Source: Pararhizobium sp.
GTDB taxonomy: Bacteria > Pseudomonadota > Alphaproteobacteria > Rhizobiales > Rhizobiaceae
Assembly (NCBI GenBank): GCA_017794825.1
Contig: CP051237.1
Span: 1,116,001-1,180,000 of the forward strand
Direction of reading: 5' to 3'
DNA length: 64,000 nt
Part shown: positions 24,229-34,120 of the stretch, piece after piece
How the letters are laid out: the number at the start of each line of letters is the position of its first letter
Position numbering within the stretch: the stretch's first letter is position 1
Position numbers and translations under genes: made by a program
The notes under the pieces: generated by a model
Told to the model about the DNA's origin: nothing
Databases searched by the model: none
Seen by the model: the letters and a program-made list of their open reading frames with translations, nothing else

Positions 24229-25479
24229 TCAGTGCCGCAAGTCGGGAAGCAGCACGGTCAGCAGGCCAAGCGCGGGAAGAAAGGAGCAAACGACAAACAC
24301 GAACTCGATACCCTTCGCATCCGCGACGACTCCCAGCACCGCCGCAGAGATGCCGGCCATGCCGAAGGCGAGCCCGAAGAAAATGCCTGCAATCATGCCG
24401 ACCCGGCCCGGCACGAGTTCCTGTGCGAAGACCACGATCGCGGGAAATGCGGAAGCCAGAACCAGACCGATCACACCCGAAAGAACAACCGTCCAAAAGA
24501 GACTTGCGAAAGGAAGCGCCAGCGTGAACGGCAACACGCCAAGGATGGAGAACCAGATCACGGCGCGGGCGCCGATCCTGTCGCCGATCGGCCCGCCGAG
24601 AATGGTTCCGATGGCCGCTCCCCCGAGGAAGACGAACAGCAGGATCTGCGATACCTGCACCGAAACATTGAACTTTTCGATCACAAAGAACGTGTAATAG
24701 CTCGATATGCTGGCCATGTAGACATTCTTGGAGAACATCAGTGCGACAAGCACCAGCAGCGCCGCCACCACGGATCGTTTCGGCAAGGCGGGAAACGCCG
24801 ACGTTGCAGGCTTTTTCGCGCCAGCTCTGGAAATCCGGCTGTACCAGCCGCCGACCCGCGTCAGCACGATAATGCCAACAAGCGCAGCCACGGAAAACCA
24901 GGCGACGCTTCCCTGTCCACGCGGAACAACAATGAATGCGGCCAGCAATGGCCCCAGCGCGGTGCCCAGATTTCCACCGACCTGAAACAGCGATTGGGCC
25001 GTACCGTAGCGTCCGCCCGAAGCCAGTCGCGCGACCCGGGACGCTTCAGGGTGGAACACGGATGAGCCAAATCCGATGAGCACGGCGCCCGTGACGAGCA
25101 GCGAATATTGTCCGGCAAAGGCAAGAAACAACAGGCCGACGAAGGTGGAGCCCATTCCAACCGGCAGCGAATAGGGCAGCGGCCGCCTGTCGGTATACAT
25201 GCCGATCATTGGCTGCAGCAGGGAAGCAGTCACCTGGAAGGCAAGCGTCAGCAGGCCGATCTGCCAGAATGCGAGACCGTAATCGACCTTCAGCATCGGG
25301 TAGAGCGCCGACAACAGCGACTGCATCACGTCATTGAGGAAATGGCAGAAGCTTACCGCCAGTATGATCGCATAGACGGTCGGCTGTCGGGCGAAAGCTC
25401 CCTGAATTGCTGAAGAGTGCGACAAGATACCATTCACTTCGTTCGGTTTGGCGCGATGTATACGCCGGTTGCAGAACAT
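24229..25479 (-). CDS. MFS exporter, fosmidomycin-resistance (Fsr) type
   Basis: This protein of about 416 residues has 12 membrane segments. The motif FHPEASRVARLASGGRYGTAQSLFQVGGNLGTALGPL is characteristic of Fsr-like transporters, and FLNDVMQSLLSALYPMLK in helix 1 also fits. Fsr exports fosmidomycin in E. coli; the natural substrate here is unknown. The start is uncertain: the ATG at 25479 has only a weak GAAAGA upstream, and a GTG at 25449 is possible. The gene is divergent from an AraC regulator about 55 bp away. Confidence 0.87.
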   Translation of the reverse strand: MFCNRRIHRAKPNEVNGILSHSSAIQGAFARQPTVYAIILAVSFCHFLNDVMQSLLSALYPMLKVDYGLAFWQIGLLTLAFQVTASLLQPMIGMYTDRRPLPYSLPVGMGSTFVGLLFLAFAGQYSLLVTGAVLIGFGSSVFHPEASRVARLASGGRYGTAQSLFQVGGNLGTALGPLLAAFIVVPRGQGSVAWFSVAALVGIIVLTRVGGWYSRISRAGAKKPATSAFPALPKRSVVAALLVLVALMFSKNVYMASISSYYTFFVIEKFNVSVQVSQILLFVFLGGAAIGTILGGPIGDRIGARAVIWFSILGVLPFTLALPFASLFWTVVLSGVIGLVLASAFPAIVVFAQELVPGRVGMIAGIFFGLAFGMAGISAAVLGVVADAKGIEFVFVVCSFLPALGLLTVLLPDLRH

Positions 25480-25534
25480 ATTCTTTCGTGGTTTTGTCAA
25501 AAACCTTCGCGAGTGGGCAATGGAGGAAGGCGAA

Positions 25535-26374
25535 ATGACATCGAGAGATCCTGGTGACTTGCCGCCCGCAAGCATCGCCAGGGGCGTCGAGGTTCCCGAT
25601 CCGAAACTGCTGCGCAGTATCGAAACGACCGACGATCCGGTTCTGGCGCTTTCGTCTGAATATCCTGATGGTCACAAGGTGGCGCTTCACCAGCACAGTC
25701 GCTCGCAATTGCTCTATGCCTTCTCGGGAGTGGTTATGGTCGCTACGGCAAGCGGCCGCTGGATGGTTCCGCCCGAACACGCGATCTGGTTGCCCGCAGG
25801 CGTTGAACACAGTGTCGAGATGCTGGGCGATGTCGAGATGCGCTCGGTCTATGTCCGGCCGGATGAAAGGGAAGATTTGCCGAGGCAGCTTCGCGTGGTC
25901 GCGATCACCGATCTGGCCCGCAGCCTGATTGCAGCGGCAACTGGCTTGCCTGCGGCGCAACTGCATACGGAAAGGGCGTCTCTTGTGCATGGTTTGCTCC
26001 TTCACGAAATTCCGAACCTGCCGGAACGACCGCTGGCTCTGCCGTTCCCGCGGGATCCGCGACTGGCCGCATTGTGCAGGGAATTCCTGCAGCAGCCGCG
26101 TGCGCGGGCGACAATCGATCAGTGGGCGAATGTCGCCGGAATGAGCCGGCGAAGCTTCACCCAGGCATTCCGGCGGGAAACCGGGCTTGGTCTTGCCACC
26201 TGGCGACAGCAGGCATGTCTGTTCGCCGCATTGCCGAGACTTGCCGACGGAGAATCCGTGACCAGCGTGGCGCTGGATCTCGGCTATGACAGTGTCTCGG
26301 CATTCATCACCATGTTCAGGCGGATGCTGGGCAAACCGCCCAGGGTCTGGCTTTCCATGGCAAGGCTTTCGTGA
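25535..26374 (+). CDS. AraC-family regulator with cupin sensor domain
   Basis: This 279-residue protein has an N-terminal cupin (HKVALHQHSRSQLLYAFSGVV, then PPEHAIWLPAGVEHSV) and a C-terminal double helix-turn-helix (SRRSFTQAFRRETGLGLATW, VTSVALDLGYDSVSAFITMFRRMLG). The ATG at 25535 has AGGAAGG a few bases upstream; upstream ATGs lack a site. It is divergent from the Fsr-like exporter, and this AraC-MFS pair is a common arrangement, so it probably controls that gene. Confidence 0.88.
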   Translation: MTSRDPGDLPPASIARGVEVPDPKLLRSIETTDDPVLALSSEYPDGHKVALHQHSRSQLLYAFSGVVMVATASGRWMVPPEHAIWLPAGVEHSVEMLGDVEMRSVYVRPDEREDLPRQLRVVAITDLARSLIAAATGLPAAQLHTERASLVHGLLLHEIPNLPERPLALPFPRDPRLAALCREFLQQPRARATIDQWANVAGMSRRSFTQAFRRETGLGLATWRQQACLFAALPRLADGESVTSVALDLGYDSVSAFITMFRRMLGKPPRVWLSMARLS

Positions 26375-26545
26375 GTCGTTGCGGCGCACGAAGACGCCCT
26401 GCCACATTCCGCTCGCGCAACTCCGGAATGCATGAGAACATAACAGGAACTTTGTTGCTGTATTTTATGCGCTTCTGTGCTATCATGAACGCTTTCGAAC
26501 AGCGAAAAGCCACAGAGAAATCCGGACTTCCCGACGCAGATTTCC

Positions 26546-26753
26546 GGATTCCCGAAACAAAGCCAAAGCGCCGAAATCGCGATTTACCGAAACAAAGCCA
26601 GATTGCTGAAAAGGCATAATCCCGAAACAAACCCGGTTCAAAAATTCGGATTCCCGAAACTAAGCCAGTCGTGAAAACGCGGATTCCCGAAACAAAGCCA
26701 GTTTCCCCAAACGAAGCCAGATCGCAAAAGGACGATTTACCGAAACAAAGCCA
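26546..26753. repeat. tandem array of about 33-bp repeats (seven copies)
   Basis: Seven copies of a core close to ATTCCCGAAACAAAGCCA lie between two convergent genes. The CCGAAAC core starts at 26552, 26587, 26622, 26654, 26687, 26706 and 26740, so steps are 35, 35, 32, 33, 19 and 34 bp. The spacers are partly alike (variants of GATCGCGAAAACGC). Copies vary between ATTCCC and ATTTACC before the core. The steps are not multiples of three, so the core is read in different frames and conservation is at DNA level, not protein level. The rest of the 420-bp gap (26375-26545 and 26754-26794) holds no gene that I can recognise; the right end is AT-rich. Confidence 0.85.
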
Positions 26754-26794
26754 GATTTATGTGATAAACAGTCAACTTATTGATTTTATTTGAT

Positions 26795-27433
26795 TTATAC
26801 GTATTCTAACGTTCCGCCGCGCACTGCTTCTTCCAGTTGATCCACCGTCCCGGCAAGTTTCTCGTCCACCACGTGGAGATACTCGATCCAGTCATTGACG
26901 TGGGTGAGTTCGGCCGCGCCGTCCGAAATGCCCCTCAGGCCAATGAGCGGCAGGTTGAAATGGTGGCAGGCGCGCAGGATAGCAAAGGTCTCCATATCGA
27001 CCATGTCGGCGTTGATCATGTCGTAGGTCTTGCCGGAAACGATGTTCGCGCCGGTCGAAAGGCTCGCCTCGGCGATGCCGGGAATGCGCAGCGGCAGATC
27101 GACGATCACCGGCAGTTCGAGAAATGGCGTCGCGCCGCGCTCGAAGCCCAGCGCAGAGGCGTCCATGTCGCGGTAGGAAACCGCCGTCGCCTGGTAGACT
27201 TCCGTCTGTTCCAGGCGGGCGGAGCCGGCCGAGCCAAGGCTGACGACGATGTCGGGCGCGTTTCCGCTCTGGGCGAGTTCCTGAAGCGCCGCCGTCAGCT
27301 TGACAGCCGCTTCCACAGGTCCCACGCCCGTGAAAAGCGGAGTGAACCGTTTTTTCAGATGCGGGCCGTATTCCTGGTCCGCCGCCATCACGTAGAGCAG
27401 CTTTTTCCCGGCGACTTCCTTCAGAACACTCAT
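26795..27433 (-). CDS. mtnN: 5'-methylthioadenosine/S-adenosylhomocysteine nucleosidase
   Basis: This 212-residue protein belongs to the PNP/UDP phosphorylase superfamily and cleaves adenine from MTA or SAH. The catalytic Glu is in ADMVDMETFAI and the adenine-binding Asp in GLRGISDGA. VVSLGSAGS and LLYVMAADQEYGP fit the fold. It is a little shorter than E. coli Pfs (232) but complete. Its ATG overlaps the stop of the thioesterase gene by ATGA. Confidence 0.88.
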   Translation of the reverse strand: MSVLKEVAGKKLLYVMAADQEYGPHLKKRFTPLFTGVGPVEAAVKLTAALQELAQSGNAPDIVVSLGSAGSARLEQTEVYQATAVSYRDMDASALGFERGATPFLELPVIVDLPLRIPGIAEASLSTGANIVSGKTYDMINADMVDMETFAILRACHHFNLPLIGLRGISDGAAELTHVNDWIEYLHVVDEKLAGTVDQLEEAVRGGTLEYV

Positions 27434-27888
27434 CCTTGAATTCCCTCTCGTCCGACCACGGCCATCAACGTCCCGGTCATCGTTGCAATCAGCTTTTCGT
27501 CGCCGCCGGCGGTCACCGCATAGGCCTTGCCGTCGGCGACGGTGATCGTGCGGCCGGGTTTTGTCACCTCTCCCCGGAACAGGAAACGCTCCCCGCTGGC
27601 CGGCGCCATGAGATTGATCTTGAACTCGATCGTCAGCACAGCGGCGTCGGCGCTCATCAGCGAAAACGCCGCATAGCCGCAGGCGGAGTCCAGGACCGTT
27701 GAGACGATGCCGGCGTGGAGAAAACCGTGTTGCTGGGTGAATTCCTGCGAATAGGGCATTTCCAGTTCGACGGAACCTGCATCGGCGCGGACGATCCGGA
27801 CGCCCAGTGTCTTCATGACCTGCTGGCGCTCGAAGCTCTCCTCGGTTCGCTTGAGGAAATCCGGATTGGCGGGCTTGAACTTGTCCAT
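27430..27888 (-). CDS. PaaI-family hotdog thioesterase
   Basis: This 152-residue hotdog-fold protein has the PaaI pattern QQHGFLHAGIVSTVLDSACGYAAFS (HGG-like loop and catalytic acid region) and IEFKINLMAPASG. These enzymes hydrolyse acyl-CoA thioesters. The ATG at 27888 has GGGAGG about 7 bp upstream. It is coupled to mtnN downstream and starts 4 bp after rsmB ends, so the three genes are one transcript. The substrate is not indicated. Confidence 0.85.
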   Translation of the reverse strand: MDKFKPANPDFLKRTEESFERQQVMKTLGVRIVRADAGSVELEMPYSQEFTQQHGFLHAGIVSTVLDSACGYAAFSLMSADAAVLTIEFKINLMAPASGERFLFRGEVTKPGRTITVADGKAYAVTAGGDEKLIATMTGTLMAVVGREGIQG

Positions 27889-27892
27889 GGCG

Positions 27893-29200
27893 TCACCTCC
27901 CGCCGCCGGTCTGGCGCCGGCGCTGCATGACCGCAAGAAAGAAGCCGTCAGTGCCGGTGGCCGCCGGCGTCAGCGTGATCGTCTTGAGATCCGCCGACCA
28001 GGGTTTCAGGCCGCTCGCCGCAAACAGGTCTTCCCAGACCTCGCCGGCCGATATCAGTTCGAACCTGCCGTCATTCTCGCAGAAATCATAGACCTGGCCC
28101 TCGTTTTCCTGCGGCAGGACCGAGCAGGTCACATAGATCAGGAAGCCGCCGGGCCGCACGAATTCCGCAGCCGACGCCAGCACTTCCTGCTGCTGCTCCA
28201 CCCGGTCCTCGAGGTTCTTCGCCGTCAGTTTCCACTTGGTCTCGGGATGCCGCCGCCACGTGCCGGTCCCGGTGCATGGCGCGTCCACCAGCACCCGGTC
28301 CATGCGCCCGGCCAGCGCGGAAATATCCTTGTCGGCCTCGTGCACCTGGACATTGCGGGCGCCGGCCCGCTTCAGGCGCTCGATAATGGGGCTGAGGCGC
28401 GTCCGGTCGGCGTCCCAGGCATGGATCTGACCCTTGTTGTCCATGGCCGCCGAAAGAGCCAGCGTCTTGCCGCCGCCGCCGGCGCAATAGTCGAGGATCT
28501 GTTCGCCGGCTTGCGCGAACACCATGTCGGAGACGACCTGGCTGCCCTCGTCCTGCACCTCAAACCAGCCGCGCGCGAAGGCGACTTCCGCCGTCACGTT
28601 CGGCAGGCGCGCGGGTCCGGTTCCGGCGGCGATGCGCAACCCGTGGCGAGCGATCCGCGTCCGCTCGGGCCTCGCGCGCGACAGCGCATTGGCGACCTTG
28701 GCGACATCGGCCTTCAGCGTGTTGACCCTGAGATCGAGCGGCGGCCGCTCGGCAAGCGCACGGCCCTCCTCGATCCAGTCGTCGTCGAAATTCTCCTCGA
28801 AGGCGAATTGCAGCCATTCGGGAATGTCCGCCTTGATGTGTTTCGGCGCCTTGGACAGCTTGCGCTTGAAGAAGCCGTCCAGCTTCTCCTGCGAGGGCAG
28901 TTCCGGGGCGAACTTGTCGTCGGCCAGTTGCTTGACAAGCACGTCGCGCTCGACCTGCCACTGGCGCAACACCACGCCGAACGCCAGAGCCGAGGCGCTG
29001 TCGTCCTCCATCAGCCAGCCGAGCGACTGTTTCTTGCGCAGTCCGTCATAGACGATATTGCCAATCGCCGCGCGGTCACCGGAGCCGGCGAAGCGATGCG
29101 ACAGCCCCCAGTCCTTCAGGGCGTCCGCGACCGGGCGCTTGCGCGCGCCGACATCCTCGAGAACCTCGATCGCCGCCGCTATCCTGCCGCCAAGCCGCAT
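27893..29200 (-). CDS. rsmB: RsmB/NOP family 16S rRNA (cytosine-C5) methyltransferase
   Basis: This 435-residue protein has an N-terminal RNA-binding region and a C-terminal SAM-dependent methyltransferase. The SAM site is ILDYCAGGGGKTLALSA. Two catalytic cysteines are seen, in DAPCTGTGTWRRHPE (motif IV) and YVTCSVLPQENE (motif VI), as in all m5C RNA methyltransferases of this group. The ending KTITLTPAATGTDGFFLAVM is also typical. Whether the target is C967 cannot be read from the sequence. Confidence 0.9.
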   Translation of the reverse strand: MRLGGRIAAAIEVLEDVGARKRPVADALKDWGLSHRFAGSGDRAAIGNIVYDGLRKKQSLGWLMEDDSASALAFGVVLRQWQVERDVLVKQLADDKFAPELPSQEKLDGFFKRKLSKAPKHIKADIPEWLQFAFEENFDDDWIEEGRALAERPPLDLRVNTLKADVAKVANALSRARPERTRIARHGLRIAAGTGPARLPNVTAEVAFARGWFEVQDEGSQVVSDMVFAQAGEQILDYCAGGGGKTLALSAAMDNKGQIHAWDADRTRLSPIIERLKRAGARNVQVHEADKDISALAGRMDRVLVDAPCTGTGTWRRHPETKWKLTAKNLEDRVEQQQEVLASAAEFVRPGGFLIYVTCSVLPQENEGQVYDFCENDGRFELISAGEVWEDLFAASGLKPWSADLKTITLTPAATGTDGFFLAVMQRRRQTGGGR

Positions 29201-29211
29201 CGTTCAGACCT

Positions 29212-29628
29212 TCAGCGAACCAGCAGCACCCAGGCGAGATACAGCCACAGGATCGCATTGAGAATGAAGCCAACAATGAACATCGGCCGGCGTATCCTGA
29301 CGTCGTTGCTGGTGGTGTGGACCACGGCGTGGACGATGCGGCTGACCACGAACAGCCAGGCGACCAGCAGAGCCAGATAGGAGACGGCATTCACCAGATG
29401 CAGCAGAATGCAGACGATGTAGAACAGGAAAGGCAGTTCGAACTGGTTGATGAGATTGCGCGCGGCCGTTGCGCTCGGCTCCGGCTCGACCGTCGGAATC
29501 GTATAGTCGGAAACCTTCGCCTTCCCGGCCTTCACTGCGCCCACGCGTCGCTTCGAAACCAGGAAATAGACGCAGTAGATCAGAAGCGTCTGGACAATCA
29601 TCGGCCAGAATATGGCTGTGCTCGACAT
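29212..29628 (-). CDS. MAPEG family membrane protein
   Basis: This 138-residue protein has four hydrophobic segments and the MAPEG pattern: RNLINQFELPFLFYIVCILLHLVN followed by SRIVHAVVHTTSNDVRIRRPMF. MAPEG proteins include glutathione-dependent membrane enzymes, but most bacterial members have no assigned role. It lies between guaB and rsmB on the same strand with short spacers, a position common in Rhizobiales. Confidence 0.86.
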   Translation of the reverse strand: MSSTAIFWPMIVQTLLIYCVYFLVSKRRVGAVKAGKAKVSDYTIPTVEPEPSATAARNLINQFELPFLFYIVCILLHLVNAVSYLALLVAWLFVVSRIVHAVVHTTSNDVRIRRPMFIVGFILNAILWLYLAWVLLVR

Positions 29629-29658
29629 CAGGTTTTCCTTGCCGGTTAAGTGCTAGTG

Positions 29659-31161
29659 CTAGTTGCCGCCGTGATAATTCGGGCTTTCGCGGGTAATCGC
29701 AACGTTGTGGGTGTGGCTTTCGCTCAGGCCCGCGCTCGAAATCCGCACGAAGGTGGCGCGTTCGTGAAACTCGGCGAGATTGGCCGCGCCGACATAGCCC
29801 ATCGCAGCCTTCAGCCCTCCGCCCAGCTGGTGGAGAACAGCCGATACGGCGCCCTTGTACGGCACCTGTCCCTCGATGCCTTCGGGCACGAGTTTCAGCG
29901 TGTCGCGAACCTCCGCCTGGAAATAGCGGTCGGCCGAGCCGCGCGCCATCGCGCCCACCGATCCCATGCCGCGATAGGCCTTGAACGACCGTCCCTGGTA
30001 GAGATAGACCTCGCCCGGGCTTTCGTCGGTGCCGGCAAGCAGCGAGCCGACCATGACGGCCGAAGCGCCGGCCGCGATCGCCTTGGCGAGATCGCCGGAA
30101 TATTTGATGCCGCCGTCGGCGATTACCGGAATGCCATTGGCGCTGGCGGCTTCGGCCGCGCCCATGATGGCCGACAGTTGCGGAACGCCCACGCCGGCGA
30201 CGATACGCGTCGTGCAGATAGAGCCCGGTCCGATGCCGATCTTGATCGAATCGGCGCCCGCGTCGATCAGCGCCCTGGCGCCTTCTGCGGTCGCCACGTT
30301 GCCGGCCATGATGCGCACCGAGTTCGACAGTTTCTTGACGCGTCCGACCGCGTCCAGCACGCGCTGTGAATGGCCGTGCGCCGTATCGATCACCAGCAGG
30401 TCGATGCCGGCGTCGATCAGCCTTTCGGCGCGCTCGAAACCGTCGTCTCCAACGCTGGTCGCGGCTCCGACCCGCAGGCGACCTTGCGCGTCCTTGGAGG
30501 CGTTCGGGTTGAGCTGGGATTTTTCGATGTCCTTGACCGTGATCAGCCCGACGCAATTGCCGTCGCTGTCGACGACAAGCAGCTTTTCAATGCGGTGCTG
30601 GTGAAGCAGCTTCTTCGCCTCGTTCTGATCCACGGATTCCTTGACCGTCACCAGATCCTTGGCCGTCATGAGTTCATGAATCCGTTGCTCGGGATCGGAC
30701 GCGAAGCGGACGTCGCGGTTGGTCAGGATGCCGACCAGCTTGCCGGTCGTAAAACCGCCGGCGCCGCCATTCTGCACGACCGGGATCCCGGAAATGCCGT
30801 GCGCTTTCATCAGGGCGTAGGCGTCGGCGAGCGTCGCATCGGGACCGATCGTCACCGGATTGACCACCATGCCGGCTTCGAATTTCTTGACCTGTCGCAC
30901 CTCTTCCGCCTGAATTTCCGGCGACAGGTTGCGATGGATCACTCCGATGCCGCCGGCTTGCGCCATGGCGATGGCCAGTCGGGATTCGGTCACCGTGTCC
31001 ATGGCGGAAGAAAGGATCGGCAGATTGAGGTCGATGCCGTCGGCGATGCGCGTGCTTATGTCGGTTTCGCCCGGCATGACGGTGGAATGACCGGGCTGCA
31101 GCAGCACATCGTCAAACGTCAGGGCTTCAAGTCCGGTAATCGTTTCGATGATGCGCGCCAT
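29659..31161 (-). CDS. guaB: inosine-5'-monophosphate dehydrogenase
   Basis: This 500-residue enzyme oxidises IMP to XMP with NAD+, the first committed step to GMP. The catalytic loop [20 protein letters not shown] contains the nucleophile Cys. Two CBS domains lie around residues 95-215 ([11 protein letters not shown]...[10 protein letters not shown]). The start is the ATG at 31161 with AGAGGA upstream; a TTG two codons earlier is unlikely. Complete. Confidence 0.97.
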   Translation of the reverse strand: MARIIETITGLEALTFDDVLLQPGHSTVMPGETDISTRIADGIDLNLPILSSAMDTVTESRLAIAMAQAGGIGVIHRNLSPEIQAEEVRQVKKFEAGMVVNPVTIGPDATLADAYALMKAHGISGIPVVQNGGAGGFTTGKLVGILTNRDVRFASDPEQRIHELMTAKDLVTVKESVDQNEAKKLLHQHRIEKLLVVDSDGNCVGLITVKDIEKSQLNPNASKDAQGRLRVGAATSVGDDGFERAERLIDAGIDLLVIDTAHGHSQRVLDAVGRVKKLSNSVRIMAGNVATAEGARALIDAGADSIKIGIGPGSICTTRIVAGVGVPQLSAIMGAAEAASANGIPVIADGGIKYSGDLAKAIAAGASAVMVGSLLAGTDESPGEVYLYQGRSFKAYRGMGSVGAMARGSADRYFQAEVRDTLKLVPEGIEGQVPYKGAVSAVLHQLGGGLKAAMGYVGAANLAEFHERATFVRISSAGLSESHTHNVAITRESPNYHGGN

Positions 31162-31315
31162 GGCCAATCCTCTTCTGTAAAGGGATGCGGCGGACTGGCA
31201 GGAATCCGCGGCAAAGGAGACTCAAATTCGAGAAGTTGGCGATGGCTGGTACCATGGAAAGGCGGCTATTGAAACAGGAAATATGGCCAGCGCCGCCCGA
31301 TGGCGGAGACCGCCC

Positions 31316-32020
31316 TCACCCGTCGGCGTCGCCGACGCCCCTGAAGTCCTTGGCGAGAAGATACATCTCCACCGATTCAGCCCGCGAAGACGGCGGCTTG
31401 ATGTGGATGACCTGGCGAAAGTTTCGTTTCAGCATCGTCAGAAGGTCCGTTTCCGTGCCGCCCTGAAAGGTCTTGGCCAGAAAATGCCCGCCGGGATTGA
31501 GCACGTCGACGGCGAACCAGGCGGCCACCTCGCACAGGTGCATCGTGCGCAAATGGTCCGTCCGCTTGTGTCCCGTCGTCGGCGCCGCCATGTCGGAAAT
31601 GACGAGATCGGGCGCGCCGCCGCAGGCCTCAATCAGCTTTTGGGGCGCTGCGTCTTCGAGAAAGTCCATCTGCAGGAAGCGCACGCCAGGCAGCGGGTCC
31701 ATCTCGAGAAAATCGATGGCGGCGACGCGCGGATCCTCGTCCGTCGAGCCGGTCACCTTCGCCGCGATCTGCGACCAGCTTCCCGGCGCCGAACCGAGGT
31801 CGACGATGCGTTTTGCGCCCTTCAGGATATTGTGCTTCTCGTCGATCTCCAGCAGTTTGAAGGCGGCCCGCGAACGCCAGCCTTCCATCTCGGCCCGCTG
31901 GACGTAGGGGTCGTTGATATGCCTCTCCAGCCAGCGTCGCGACGAGGCCTTGAGCTTGCCCCTTTTGCGGATTTTCTGGCCGAGCTTTCGTCCGGTCCGG
32001 TTTGAAGTGGTTGGCCGCAT
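31316..32020 (-). CDS. rlmE: 23S rRNA (uridine-2552) 2'-O-methyltransferase
   Basis: This 234-residue FtsJ/RrmJ protein has the SAM motif [12 protein letters not shown] and the catalytic tetrad Lys (RAAFKLLEI), Asp (LVISDMAAP), Lys (FLAKTFQGG) and Glu (SRAESVEMY). An N-terminal basic stretch of about 25 residues precedes the domain. The ATG overlaps the ppx/gppA stop by one base (TGATG), so it is translated from the same transcript. Confidence 0.94.
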   Translation of the reverse strand: MRPTTSNRTGRKLGQKIRKRGKLKASSRRWLERHINDPYVQRAEMEGWRSRAAFKLLEIDEKHNILKGAKRIVDLGSAPGSWSQIAAKVTGSTDEDPRVAAIDFLEMDPLPGVRFLQMDFLEDAAPQKLIEACGGAPDLVISDMAAPTTGHKRTDHLRTMHLCEVAAWFAVDVLNPGGHFLAKTFQGGTETDLLTMLKRNFRQVIHIKPPSSRAESVEMYLLAKDFRGVGDADG

Positions 32021-33558
32021 CAGTTGTCCGCTTTCGACGCTTCGCGCCCTCCGTTTCGATGATTCCTGTCGCGTCGATAGAAAGAGCGCCGGTTCTTGCC
32101 TCGCCGCCAGATGCCGTCGGCTGCCATCATTTCCGTCAGCAGGCCTTCGCGCAGTCCGCGATCGGCGACGCGCAGGCGCTCCGACGGCCAGCGTCGCCGG
32201 ATCGCCTCGAGGATCGCGCAACCCGCAAGCACGAGGTCTGCGCGGTCTGCTCCGATACAGGGATTGGAAGACCGCTGATCAAAATCCCATGACAGGAGTT
32301 TCTGCATCATCAGGTCGACCTCGTTGTTCGACAGCCAGAGGCCGTCGACACGCCGGCGATCATAGCGTGGCAGGTTCAGGTGCACCCCGGCGAGCGTTGT
32401 GACGGTTCCGGACGTGCCCAAAAGATGAAACACGCCGTTGGCCTGTCCGTTGCATCCCGGCAGATCCGGACACAGGAAGGCGTCGAGCATGCCGGACACC
32501 TCCTCCACCATGTCGTCGAAGATCGTCTGCGTCACCTCCCGCCCGCCATGGCGTTCCGAAAGGGTCACCACGCCAACCGGCAGCGACGTCCATGCGGCGA
32601 TATGATTGGCCAGTCTGTTCGAGCGGTTGCTGGAAAGATCGATCACGGCGATTTCCGACGATCCGCCGCCAATGTCGAACAGCACCACGCCCTCGGTCTC
32701 GCGCTCGACCAGAGACGAGCAACCGGAAACAGCAAGGCGCGCCTCCGTTTCCCGGTCGACAATCTCGAGTTCGAGACCCGTTTCGGCGCGGACGCGCTCG
32801 AGAAACTGCATGCCGTTGGCGGCCGCGCGACAGGCTTCCGTAGCGATCAGGCGGCTGCGCCGGATCGGCCGGCTGTCCAGCTTGTGCGCGCAGACTTTCA
32901 GAGCCTCGATCGCCCGGTCCATCGCGTTTTCGGAGAGTTTGCCCTGTGATCCAAGTCCCTCGCCGAGTCGCACGATCCGCGAAAATGCATCGACGACCCG
33001 GAACTGCCCCGGCTTCGTCGGCAACGCCACCAGCAGGCGGCAATTGTTGGTGCCCAGATCCAGGGCGGCATAGTAGGGCGGCGCACCGGAACGGTCGCCG
33101 CCAATATCCGCCTTCGCGCGGTTGGGTCTGGTTCGATCGGCGCCGTTTCCGTTCTCCATCCGCCGTTCGCCGGCGTCTGGCGCGCTTGTCCGCGGTTGCT
33201 TGCGCCTCGGCCCGCGCTCACCCTGCAATGGTCTGTCGCCCGCGCCTTTGCGCAGGTCCTGCGCGCCATTGCGTCGACCGCCCTTGCGGCGGCGTCTCTT
33301 TCGCGATTTCCTGCTGTTTGAACTGCCGTCGCCTGCGCCGCCATTCGGCCCTTCGGCCGATGGGGCTGCCTTGTTCTCGGAGCGCTGGACGGACTCCGCC
33401 TTTGTGGCGTCCCGTCCTGGCTGAGCTGTCGCACCGTTCCTGTCCGGCCCGTGCGCGGATCTGGATTCGGGTTTTTGATCTTTCCCGAAGTCGGCTCCAG
33501 AACCGGCTCTCTGCGCCCCGTTGCCTGGTACAGATGTACCGTCTACGGGGTCCGTCAC
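32020..33558 (-). CDS. Ppx/GppA family exopolyphosphatase/pppGpp phosphatase with long basic N-terminal tail
   Basis: This 512-residue protein has a disordered, charged first 155 residues (a cluster [16 protein letters not shown] near residue 85) and then a Ppx/GppA domain of the ASKHA fold: [31 protein letters not shown] and the middle EACRAAANG. The domain lacks the C-terminal HD extension of E. coli Ppx. The basic tail may bind RNA or polyphosphate, which is inference. The start is a GTG with AGGAA upstream. Followed by rlmE in an overlapping arrangement. Confidence 0.9.
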   Translation of the reverse strand: MTDPVDGTSVPGNGAQRAGSGADFGKDQKPESRSAHGPDRNGATAQPGRDATKAESVQRSENKAAPSAEGPNGGAGDGSSNSRKSRKRRRRKGGRRNGAQDLRKGAGDRPLQGERGPRRKQPRTSAPDAGERRMENGNGADRTRPNRAKADIGGDRSGAPPYYAALDLGTNNCRLLVALPTKPGQFRVVDAFSRIVRLGEGLGSQGKLSENAMDRAIEALKVCAHKLDSRPIRRSRLIATEACRAAANGMQFLERVRAETGLELEIVDRETEARLAVSGCSSLVERETEGVVLFDIGGGSSEIAVIDLSSNRSNRLANHIAAWTSLPVGVVTLSERHGGREVTQTIFDDMVEEVSGMLDAFLCPDLPGCNGQANGVFHLLGTSGTVTTLAGVHLNLPRYDRRRVDGLWLSNNEVDLMMQKLLSWDFDQRSSNPCIGADRADLVLAGCAILEAIRRRWPSERLRVADRGLREGLLTEMMAADGIWRRGKNRRSFYRRDRNHRNGGREASKADN

Positions 33559-33643
33559 GTCAATTCCTGTCGCGCTGCGCCCGGCGTTTACACGCGGCGG
33601 CTAGCGCTTGTCCGTTTGCTGTTGGGTAAAGTCTATCAGCCGG

Positions 33644-33666
33644 AAACCATTTGGCAAATGGTTTTT
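33644..33666. terminator. hairpin with T-run between the hypothetical gene and ppx
   Basis: AAACCATTTG and CAAATGGTTT are perfectly complementary around a single G, followed by TTT on the plus strand. The T-run favours plus-strand termination, though the only flanking genes run on minus, for which it can still act as a stable 3' hairpin after the gene ending at 33689. Confidence 0.5.
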
Positions 33667-33688
33667 GGAACAGGGTTGGCGCTTGGCG

Positions 33689-34120
33689 TCAGGCTGCTGA
33701 CTGATGAACGCAATCCTCGGAGGCGACCAGGGCCGCCGCTTCTCCAAGAGCCGTGAGGCGGACGGAAATCTTGTCGCTGTTGCGCTTGTAGATCACCAGA
33801 CCCTGATCGGCGAAGTCGCTGATCTGTCCGCCATGCGTGCGGCCATCCAGGCAAATAAGCCGAAATCCGGTTCTGCGCATTCTGTCGATCTGCAGCAGAA
33901 GCGTTTCTGCGTCGCAGTCAATATCCGCTTCCGCAAGCATCATCTGCGCCGTGTCTGCAGTGGAGCGTCCGAGATAATCTGCGATGCTGGCGAGATCGCG
34001 ACCCATTTCCGAAAGCAGCAGGGCTACTTTTCGACCGATCGAGGCGTCGCTCGAATCCAGCGACATCGAAACCAGGGTCGTCTGACCGAGGCGGGCTGTA
34101 AAAATCTGTTTGTCAACCAT
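33689..34120 (-). CDS. hypothetical protein
   Basis: This 143-residue, mostly helical soluble protein is one I do not recognise. There is no signal peptide or membrane segment. The middle (ASIADYLGRSTADTAQMMLAEAD) and the end (ISVRLTALGEAAALVASE) have a helix-turn-helix/wing-like look similar to small regulators, but no family motif is clear. It stands alone between ppx and tRNA-Gln. An upstream palindrome at 34212-34228 could be a binding site for itself or another regulator. Confidence 0.65.
   Translation of the reverse strand: MVDKQIFTARLGQTTLVSMSLDSSDASIGRKVALLLSEMGRDLASIADYLGRSTADTAQMMLAEADIDCDAETLLLQIDRMRRTGFRLICLDGRTHGGQISDFADQGLVIYKRNSDKISVRLTALGEAAALVASEDCVHQSAA

Noticed and set aside
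26371..26619. Small gene encoding repeated IPETKP-like peptides
   Set aside because: The frame is stopped by TAA inside the repeat array, the repeats shift frame between copies, and there is no RBS.
26546..26753. CRISPR array
   Set aside because: Repeats are degenerate, the spacers are partly similar to each other and only 0-18 bp long, and no cas gene is near.
31162..31315. Purine riboswitch upstream of guaB
   Set aside because: The short leader shows no conserved three-way junction pattern that I can recognise.
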